The notes under the pieces were generated by a model, which saw only the letters and a list, made by a program, of their open reading frames with translations, made no database searches and was not told where the DNA came from. A stretch of 64,000 bases of DNA. Origin: Tessaracoccus defluvii. GTDB taxonomy: Bacteria; Actinomycetota; Actinomycetes; Propionibacteriales; Propionibacteriaceae. The stretch spans positions 1,612,001 through 1,676,000 of the forward strand of contig NZ_CP060789.1 of the NCBI RefSeq assembly GCF_014489575.1. The letters run 5' to 3'. Positions within the stretch are counted from its first letter, which is position 1, and each line of letters opens with the position of its first letter. Below, one piece after another: positions 20,259 to 26,980 of the stretch. Position numbers and translations under genes: made by a program.

Positions 20259-20829
20259 GGTCGATGATGACGGTGACGTACTTGTCGCCGCGGCGGGTGT
20301 GGCGCCACACGTGCTCATCCACGCCGATGACCTTCACGCCGTCGAACCTGGTCGGGTCGTCGATCAGGACCCGCTTGCCTTCGGCCAGGACCGCGGTGTT
20401 GGCGGTGTTCCACGACACCCCGAGCCCTTCGGCGACGCGGGCGACGGTGAGGTGCTGCACGACCAGGTCCTCCAACGCCCACCGCAGCCCGCGGCGTGAC
20501 AGCTTCGCCCGCGGTTCCGCGGCGAGGCTGGTGTCTTGCCGCCACACATGCCCGCAGCCGGTGCAACGGTAGCGGCGGATCGTGACCAGCAACGTGGTCG
20601 GCCGCCAGCCGAACGGCTCATGCGCCAACGCCCGCGTCACGGTGTCACGCGCGAGGCCCTCGCAGCCGCAACGTCGGCACCACTGATCCGGGTCCACGAC
20701 CCGGCAGGCGAGGACCGCGCGGCCAGGCTCCAGCAGTTGGCCGGTGACCTCCAGGCCGAGCTCGTCGAGCCGACAGAACGAGGACAGGTCAGGGCAGGCG
20801 AACCCCGCCACAGGGGTAGCATCAGACAC
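20259..20829 (-). pseudogene. ISL3-family transposase, N-terminal part
   Basis: Starts at 20829 and shows the ISL3 zinc-binding domain (CRRCGCEGLARD..RYRCTGCGHVW), the HTH (LTVARVAEGLGVSWNTAN) and the first catalytic Asp in VIGVDEHVW, then stops being native after IIDL where the IS3 element is inserted. Its continuation is at 18942. Confidence 0.85.
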
Positions 20830-20944
20830 GTCGAGGTCTTCCAGATGGGCAGTGTGAGAACTTCCATCATCGGGAGACCTCGACCCCTACCCGGCCCGAC
20901 GCGCCGAACAGCCCCCTACACCCTCATCTGTGATGAGCCACTAA

Positions 20945-21175
20945 CCTCCGTCTTTCATGAGGCGGCTTGAGAGCTGCCAGCCGGGCTGTCGGGGCCCGAT
21001 CTGAACACGGGGCCAAGTGAGGGCGTGATTGTTGGCCGGCTGACGCTGCCGGGCTGCGGTTCTCCAGGTTTCCTCGGGTAGTGATGGGCTGGTGGGGTCA
21101 GGCAGGTGGTGGGATCGCGGCGATCCGGGCGAACGCAGCCACGAGTTGCTCGACCCAGGGCCAGGTCTTGGGTAG
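20945..21175 (-). mobile_element. older IS1380-family fragment (left end only)
   Basis: About 231 bp similar to, but clearly diverged from, the left end of the two full IS1380 copies (for example CTGCCAGCCGGGCTGTCGGG). It ends at CAGGTCTTGGGTAG, where copy 2 begins; the rest of this element is missing from the window. Confidence 0.82.
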
Positions 21176-22841
21176 CCTCCCTCTTTCATGAGGCGGCTTG
21201 AGAGCTGCCAGCTGGGCTGTCGGCGCCCGATCTGAACACTGGGCCGGGTGAGGGCGTGACTGTTGGCCGGCTGACGCTGCCGGTGGGCGGTTCTCCAGGT
21301 TTCCTCGGCTTGGTGCGGACGGGGTGGGGTCAGTGCGGTGGTGGGATCGCGGCGATCCGGGCGAACGCGGCCACCAGGTGCTCGACCCAGGGCCAGGTCT
21401 TGGGTAGACGCAGTCGTCGCCGTCGGGCGCCGTGAACGAGTCTTGCCGGGACGTGCAGCAGCCGATACCTGAGTGCCTTTGGTTCGGCTTTGGCGAGGTC
21501 GCCGTCGAGGGCGAGCATCTTGAGCCAGGCCACCAGATCGGCGGCGATCATCGTCAGTGCAAGCCAGGTCTGGTTGATGGCGAACTCGCGAGACGGGAAA
21601 CGTCCCAGCCCAGAATCCTTGGCGTGACGGATCCGGTCCTCGACCCGGGCGTGCGCCCGATGCCGGGCCTCGAGGAACTGCAGGGTGCCGCTGGTGGTGT
21701 TGGTGGCAAACGCTTGATACCGCCACCCGTCGTGGGCTTCGAACAGCGACAGTTGAGCCCCGGGATGGGGGCGTTCGCGGCGCAGGATCACCCTCATCCC
21801 GGCCGGCCAACTGGTCAGGTCCAGCAGTCCGGTCAGTTCGGCGACGTCCCCGCCTTCTCGGACCTCACCCTCAGCGGTGAGCGCGGGGGACCACAAGCCT
21901 GCGGGAAGTTCGGTGATCGCGGCACGCACCTTCTCGCCGATCGTGAACCCCACGCTGTAGTGCAGCGTCCTGCCTCTGACTTGGCCTTGCGCATGGAGCC
22001 AGTCCAGCAACTGGTGAGAGGCGCCGGCACCGTCGCAGCGGATCAACAGGTTGCGTCGATACGGCATCGGGATCTGGGTGATCGCCTCGCCCAGGACCTG
22101 AATGTGATCGACGGCCGTGTTCGACCCCGCCCGCCCGGTCCGCAGCGCGGCGGCGAGGAACTCGCCCGTGTTGTCGCACCACACACCGATCGGGTGATAC
22201 CCGAACGTCCTCTTAAACGTCGGCGACGCCAACTCCTTCTCCGAATGCGTCACCACGATCGTGGCATCGACATCCAACACCACCGTGCTGCCGAGATCGG
22301 TCCCGGCGACCTTCGAGGCCGGGACACCGCCAGCGGCTGTCAGTTGGGCCCAGACGTGGCGACGGACGCGGGCCCGGGCCGCCTGGATCTTCCTGCGCCT
22401 GGCGTCGGTGACCTCGTCCAACGCCCGCCACACCGTCGGAGCAGACGCGACCGGCCCCAGCACCTGCCCCTGGTGGCGCAGCACGTCGATGTCGGAGATC
22501 GCCTCCCCGCCGTCGGCGAGCATCACCGCGACATCGGTCAGTACCTGGCCGCGGTCATGCACCGAGGGGATGAACGAACGCCGGGCCATCGCCGTCAATA
22601 GGGCTCCGGTCAGGCCGGTGTTCTCGGCCAGCATCCTGAGTCCAATGCTGCCGGCGTGGGCGATCACCGCGCCGCCATCGCCGGTCACGGACATACCGGT
22701 GGACCACGAAGTACGCTTCACCTACGGAGCGCCTTCCGCTTCAGGGGTTTTGAACAGTCGCATGTCCAAGTATCCCGTAGTCAGAAGGCACTCCGGCCTA
22801 TCTGCAGCACGCGTCGCTCACTCCGCCATGAACGATCGAGG
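21176..22841 (-). mobile_element. IS1380-family insertion sequence, copy 2
   Basis: Same 1,666-bp element as copy 1 with matching ends. Its left flank GTAG lies inside the older IS1380 fragment; its right flank is CTAG followed by unrelated chromosomal sequence. The few differences seen from copy 1 are clustered within 90 bp of the transposase gene. Confidence 0.87.
21330..22721 (-). CDS. IS1380-family transposase, copy 2
   Basis: Intact 463-aa DDE transposase, identical to the copy at 14914 apart from one Ala/Val difference. Two intact, nearly identical copies facing the same way make this pair a substrate for homologous deletion of the intervening 6.4 kb. Confidence 0.92.
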   Translation of the reverse strand: MKRTSWSTGMSVTGDGGAVIAHAGSIGLRMLAENTGLTGALLTAMARRSFIPSVHDRGQVLTDVAVMLADGGEAISDIDVLRHQGQVLGPVASAPTVWRALDEVTDARRRKIQAARARVRRHVWAQLTAAGGVPASKVAGTDLGSTVVLDVDATIVVTHSEKELASPTFKRTFGYHPIGVWCDNTGEFLAAALRTGRAGSNTAVDHIQVLGEAITQIPMPYRRNLLIRCDGAGASHQLLDWLHAQGQVRGRTLHYSVGFTIGEKVRAAITELPAGLWSPALTAEGEVREGGDVAELTGLLDLTSWPAGMRVILRRERPHPGAQLSLFEAHDGWRYQAFATNTTSGTLQFLEARHRAHARVEDRIRHAKDSGLGRFPSREFAINQTWLALTMIAADLVAWLKMLALDGDLAKAEPKALRYRLLHVPARLVHGARRRRLRLPKTWPWVEHLVAAFARIAAIPPPH

Positions 22842-22928
22842 CTAGGCGCGCCAGTGTTCTAGCGGGTCAAGGGTGGCGTCGGGGGAGAGTTGCCGGGCGA
22901 CTCTCCCCGACGGCGGGCTCCCCTCGGA

Positions 22929-23360
22929 TCAGCCATCTTGGGCCTCACGGCCGGCCACCCAGTTTCTCACTCTGACCGCCGACGCCTTGGGAAGCTGAGC
23001 AACGAGCCGTGCCAGGCGCTCCGGATCGACCCGGGGTTCGAGGGCGATCGCCGCGGCTCGAGCCTCCGAGGGCATGCCGCCCAAATCCGGCCTCAGGACG
23101 AGATCGATGAGCGTCTGTTCGATGCGAGTGACACCCATTGTCCCCAGTGCGGCTGCAACCGGAAGCGCATCGAGGGCGTCAGACTCACGGCATGTGAAGA
23201 CGATCCGCCCTCCGGTAGCGAGGGAGACTGGCCGGTGCTGCTCAGGGACTGCGATGACGGTGACGCCGATCGCGCGGGGAATCGCGTGCCAGTGACGTGC
23301 CGCGCCGAGGCCGGCGAGCACAGGAACGCGGTCACCGTAGGCGGCCGTGGCGTAGGCCAT
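22929..23360 (-). CDS. AbiEi-like antitoxin family protein, N-terminally short
   Basis: Resembles the C-terminal part of AbiEi/type IV antitoxin-like proteins: AARHWHAIPRAIGVTVIAVPEQHRPVS, then VTRIEQTLIDLVLRPDLGG with the usual short helix, quoted here in parts. Only 143 aa from ATG 23360; the frame is open for 18 more codons upstream (EPPFEEAAMAYA) without a start, and MHNTPFKVVS from ATG 23408 in another frame may be the true N-terminus joined by an indel. No AbiEii-type nucleotidyltransferase partner is present. It sits between the IS island and a tRNA gene, so it may be a remnant. Confidence 0.5.
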   Translation of the reverse strand: MAYATAAYGDRVPVLAGLGAARHWHAIPRAIGVTVIAVPEQHRPVSLATGGRIVFTCRESDALDALPVAAALGTMGVTRIEQTLIDLVLRPDLGGMPSEARAAAIALEPRVDPERLARLVAQLPKASAVRVRNWVAGREAQDG

Positions 23361-23504
23361 GGCGGCTTCCTCGAACGGCGGCTCACTACCTTGAAGGGAG
23401 TGTTGTGCATACCATCATCCGCCCCAGCCTCGGCGCGTTGTTGCACGAGGAGCGCACGGCGGCCGACCCGAGAGTGCGCAAGCGGACCTGGCCAGGCATG
23501 CGGC

Positions 23505-23580
23505 TGGTCGGGGCGACAGGACTCGAACCTGCGGTCTCCTGCTCCCAAAGCAGGCGCGCTAGCCACTACGCTACGCCCCG
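23505..23580 (-). tRNA. tRNA-Pro(TGG)
   Basis: Folds as CGGGGCG acceptor with CGCCCCG, anticodon stem CCTGC/GCAGG around loop TTTGGGA (anticodon TGG), T-arm GCAGG-TTCGAGT-CCTGT, discriminator A and an encoded CCA (complement at 23505-23507). Confidence 0.95.
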
Positions 23581-23584
23581 GTGA

Positions 23585-23614
23585 TTCGGGCCCCGCAGTG
23601 CTGCGGGGCCCGAA
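23585..23614 (-). terminator. hairpin between tRNA-Gly and tRNA-Pro
   Basis: A perfect 14-bp inverted repeat (TTCGGGCCCCGCAG and its complement) lies just after tRNA-Gly on the minus strand and before tRNA-Pro, so the two tRNAs are probably separate transcripts. Confidence 0.75.
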
Positions 23615-23618
23615 CTCG

Positions 23619-23689
23619 AGCGGATGACGGGAATCGAACCCGCGTAGCTAGTTTGGAAGACTAGGGCTCTACCATTGAGCTACATCCGC
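23619..23689 (-). tRNA. tRNA-Gly(TCC)
   Basis: GCGGATG/CATCCGC acceptor, D-arm GCTC..GAGC, anticodon stem CTAGT/ACTAG with loop CTTCCAA (anticodon TCC), T-arm GCGGG/CCCGT. No CCA is encoded (the next bases are CGAG). Confidence 0.95.
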
Positions 23690-23788
23690 AGAACCGCCGC
23701 CTACTGTAGCAGTGCGCGGCCAAGGCCCTCACCACGACGGGACGCGCGGGCACATCGGATCGAGCTACCGGGGGCAGCGAGCACACGC

Positions 23789-24193
23789 ATGAACGGCGAC
23801 GACCTCCTCGACCACTGCCTCGCCAAGCCCGGGGCCTACCTGGACTTCCCGTTCGGTCCTGGCGTCGCGATCGTCAAGGTGAAGGCCCCGTCGCAGGAGA
23901 CGGGCCGCATCTTCTGCCAGGTCTTCATCCTGCACGGCGAGCCGACCGCGACCCTCAGTTGCGACCCTGCCACCGCCGACGAGTACCGGGCCTTGTACCC
24001 CGACGTCGTCGTCCGTGGCTACCACTGCCCGCCCGTCCAACAGCCGTATTTCAACACTCTCCCCCTCACGGGGGCGGTGCCCGACGGCGAGATCCTCGAG
24101 CTGGCCGACAGGGCCTACGCGGTCACGGTCGCCAAGCTGCCGCAGTACCGGCAGCGCGAACTCGCCGCTGTAGCCGCACACGCGCCCCACTGA
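23789..24193 (+). CDS. MmcQ/YjbR family protein
   Basis: Small protein of the MmcQ/YjbR superfamily (CyaY-like fold), proposed to bind DNA but without a settled role. Family features are the N-terminal DDLLDHCLAKPGAYLDFPFGP, the middle KVKAPSQETGRIFCQVFI and the closing GYHCPPVQQPYFNTLPL..ELADRAYAVTVAKLP. ATG 23789 gives 134 aa, the normal size; no strong ribosome site is seen. It starts 100 nt downstream of the divergent tRNA-Gly. Confidence 0.82.
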   Translation: MNGDDLLDHCLAKPGAYLDFPFGPGVAIVKVKAPSQETGRIFCQVFILHGEPTATLSCDPATADEYRALYPDVVVRGYHCPPVQQPYFNTLPLTGAVPDGEILELADRAYAVTVAKLPQYRQRELAAVAAHAPH

Positions 24194-24215
24194 CCAGATC
24201 GACCGGCTTCCTGCC

Positions 24216-24617
24216 TCAGCCCACCACCCCAGCAGCACTCGGGATCTCGTGCCACGCCCACTCCCCGCCCTGCCAGACGAGCACCCGCTGCCAGTGGGCC
24301 GACCACACCCACAGCCCATCGAGGCCCCGATAGCCGTCCGGCAGGTAGCCGGGAGCCTCGAACCGGTCGGTGAAGAACCGGATCGGCAACACCCCGTCCA
24401 GCGGGACGAGGAACAGGTGCCTGCTCGGGGCTGGGGCTCCGGTCGTCTTGCGGACGTGACGGCGGATGTGTTCGAGCGCCAGCCAGCCCGCCAGCTGCAG
24501 ACCGAAGTCGCTGTCCACGGCATCGGACCACTCCGCCCTTCCGGGTGGAAAGACCTCGATCCCCTTCGGCCCCCTGGGGATCCTGGAGAGCTGACCGACC
24601 TCCTCCACCAGCGCCAC
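24216..24617 (-). CDS. hypothetical protein, 133 aa
   Basis: Function not recognised. GTG 24617 is preceded by GCGGAG about 8 nt upstream. The same frame stays open farther upstream (VVDLCLRYGVDEPGALPDDARAE) into the end of the kinase gene but has no start codon there, so a longer protein cannot be excluded. The sequence is rich in Trp and Arg, with GLWVWSAHWQRVLVWQGGEWAWHEIP near the end (read in parts). It is convergent with the MmcQ-like gene and follows the kinase on the same strand. Confidence 0.55.
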   Translation of the reverse strand: MALVEEVGQLSRIPRGPKGIEVFPPGRAEWSDAVDSDFGLQLAGWLALEHIRRHVRKTTGAPAPSRHLFLVPLDGVLPIRFFTDRFEAPGYLPDGYRGLDGLWVWSAHWQRVLVWQGGEWAWHEIPSAAGVVG

Positions 24618-24733
24618 GGCCGGCTCCGCCCTGGCATCGTCGGGCAGGGCACCCGGCTCGTCGACGCCGTAGCGCAGGCAGAGGTCGACGACGCGCCGGC
24701 GCCTGCCAGACGCCGCGTCGAGGTCCCGTGGCC

Positions 24734-26244
24734 TCAGCCGAGGGCCTGCAGGCGGGGGAAGAGATCGCTCAGGCGCCCGTAGATCTCGCCCTGCAACTCA
24801 CCGATCTCCGCGTACCGGGCCACCAGCGCCGGGTCGGGGGTGGTGACCTCACCCCGCCGCGTCATGGCCGCGGCTGTCGAGGCGACGTCGTTCCCGGTCA
24901 CGGCGCTGACGGCGAGCACCGCAGCCCCCAGGGCTGAGACCTCCTCGGCTGCGCACGCCTCCAGCGGCACACCGACACAGGCCGCGAGGATGGAGCGCCA
25001 CAGGTCGGAGCGCTGACCGCCACCCATGATCCGCACGACGCGCAGCGGGGTGCCGGTGTCGGCCTCGAGGGCACGCAGGTTCCGGGCCGCCTCGAGGGAG
25101 ATCCCCTCCAACACGGACCGGTACATCGCCGCCCGGCTGTGGGTGCCGGTGAACCCGATCATCGCGCCGCGTGCGAGCGGGTCCCAGTGGGGCGACTGGA
25201 CGGCGTTCCAGTACGGCATGGTCAGGAGCCCGTCGCTGCCGGGCGGCACAGCGGCCGCAGCCCGTTCCAGTTCGGGATCGGGCGCCCCGAGCAGGGCGGG
25301 GTCGCCGAGCTCGGTGCGGAACCAGCCGGCCAGATAGGCGCCGGAGTTCTGGACGACCTCCAGCACGAAACTCCCCGGGATACCTGCCGCGTCGGTGCGG
25401 TACGAGGCGCCCCAGCGGTAGTCGGGCGCGTGGACGCCGGCGACGACGGCGGTGCCGAGGTTGAGGTACGCCTCGTCGGGGGCGGTCGCCCCTGCACCGA
25501 GGCCGGCGGCCTGACCGTCGCCGCAGCCCCCCACCACAGGGATCGGGCCGGGCAGCCCCCAGCCGCGGGCCACGTCGGGCCGCACGTGGGCGAGCACGCT
25601 GCCCGCGTCACCGAGGACGGGGAGCTGACGCCGCTCGACGCCCGCCAACCGGAGGAGTTCGTCCGACCAGTCGAGCGCGGCCATGTCGAACAGGCCCAGG
25701 CTGTCCGCCGTCGCCCGCGAATCGATCCACTCCCCGTGAACGCATGCACCAGGTAGGCGTGGACGCCGGCGATCCGGTCCGCCGACCGCAGCGATTCCGG
25801 CTCGTTGCGGGCGAGCCAGGCCAGCTTGTAGAACGACGGCGTCACGTCGGGCACCATCCCCGACAGTTCGTGCACACGTCGGCTGCCGAGGTCACGCACC
25901 TCGTCCCCGGCCCGCCCGTCGAGCCACAGAATCGCGTTGCGACGCGGGGTGCCGTCCTCGTCGCACAGCACGAACGACTGCCGCTGCGGGGTGATGCAGA
26001 GCGCGGCGATCCGGCCTCGTTCCTCCGGCGCGAGGGCCGCGACGGCCTGCGCGATCGCCGTCGTCGTCGCTTCCACCCAGGCTGTGGCGTCCTGCTCGTA
26101 GCGGTCGCGGCCGGGGTTGATGGTGTCGTAGCCGGCCCGCCCCTGCGCCAGCGTGACGCCGGTCGAGTCGACGACGAGCGCCTTGGTCGCGGTCGTCGAG
26201 GAGTCGACGGCGAGAACGAGCGGATCGATGGGTGCGGTCGGCAT
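24734..26244 (-). CDS. FGGY-family carbohydrate kinase with one frameshift
   Basis: Phosphorylates a sugar or polyol, probably for the neighbouring rhamnoside locus; the exact substrate cannot be read from sequence (rhamnulokinase- or xylulokinase-like). ATG 26244 starts the N-terminal FGGY domain with LAVDSSTTATKALVVD (phosphate-1 loop); the C-terminal ATP domain carries GGCGDGQAAGLGAG and IMGGGQRSDLW. The frame changes at the run 25732-25735: adding one G gives FTGEWIDSRATADSLGLFD. About 503 aa after repair, normal for FGGY kinases. It starts 10 nt after the tetR stop, so tetR and the kinase form an operon. Confidence 0.87.
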
Positions 26245-26254
26245 GGCGCCCACA

Positions 26255-26848
26255 CTAGTCAGGGGTCGACGACTCGTCCCCGAGGGCCCGCACGAGCCGC
26301 GCCATGAGCCGGGCGCACGCGACCGGATCCACGTCGGCCCCGAGCAGCCACTGCGCCTCGACGCCCTCCGTCGCGCCCAGGATGATCGCCGCCAGCGACG
26401 CGACGTCCGTGTCGTCGGGCAGTTCGCCAGCGGCGATGGACCGTTCGATCGCCTCCCGCCCCTGCTCCCGCAGCCGCTCGTGCCGGGCGACCTCCCAGTC
26501 GCGGGCCGGATGGTCCGGCTGCGAGGCCTCGGCGGTGAGTTGGTGCGCCAGTTGGATGAGGGGACGGTCGTCCAGGATCCGGGCGGTTGTCTCCGGCGTC
26601 CGGTCCAGGGTCTCGAAGACGCCGGCGTCGCGGCCCCAGTCGAAGACCGCGAGTTCGTCGTCGCGCTCATCCAGGAGGGCCAGCAGCATGGCCTCCTTGC
26701 TCGGGAAATGATGGAGGAGGCCGGCGCGGGTCAGCCCCGAACGCTTCGCCACCTCGTTGAGCGAGCCACCGCGGTAGCCGAACTCGCCGAAGACCTGGCG
26801 TGCGGCCGCCAGGATGCGCCGCTTGGGGTCGGAGTTCTGCTCGCTCAT
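26255..26848 (-). CDS. TetR/AcrR family transcriptional regulator
   Basis: Repressor with an N-terminal HTH (RRILAAARQVFGEFGYRGGSLNEVAKRSGLTRAGLLHHFPSK, read in parts) and a larger ligand-binding domain. ATG 26848 (MSEQNSDPKRR) is chosen over an upstream in-frame codon because that extension runs through the operator; 197 aa. It is divergent from the GH106-like gene and co-directional with the kinase, so it likely controls both through the palindrome at 26883-26910. The effector is unknown. Confidence 0.88.
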   Translation of the reverse strand: MSEQNSDPKRRILAAARQVFGEFGYRGGSLNEVAKRSGLTRAGLLHHFPSKEAMLLALLDERDDELAVFDWGRDAGVFETLDRTPETTARILDDRPLIQLAHQLTAEASQPDHPARDWEVARHERLREQGREAIERSIAAGELPDDTDVASLAAIILGATEGVEAQWLLGADVDPVACARLMARLVRALGDESSTPD

Positions 26849-26882
26849 CGCCCCAGCTTCCCACACGGGCGGCAACTCCGAC

Positions 26883-26910
26883 ACCACCAACCAACATGTA
26901 GGTCGGTGGT
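26883..26910. promoter_or_regulatory. 28-bp palindromic operator between tetR and GH106-like gene
   Basis: ACCACCAACC and GGTCGGTGGT form 10-bp arms (9 of 10 pairing) around AACATGTA, itself nearly symmetric. Size and placement in the divergent promoter region fit a TetR dimer-pair site; the contents of this assignment are inference. Confidence 0.65.
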
Positions 26911-26980
26911 CTATGGTTGCCTCCAACGTCGCGGCTCACGGGTGAGCCCGACCCCATCTCACCGAGGAGACCGAACCGCC

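Larger units (their letters stand above)
18189..20939 (-). mobile_element. ISL3-family insertion sequence, interrupted by an IS3-family element
   Basis: Both ends carry GGCTCATCACA..G.GGTGTAG in inverted orientation (18189 onward and complement of 20939 backward), as in ISL3 elements of actinobacteria. The 8-bp flanks do not match, so it was probably rearranged after insertion. Removing 18946-20258 and one GGT brings the two transposase halves together. Confidence 0.8.
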
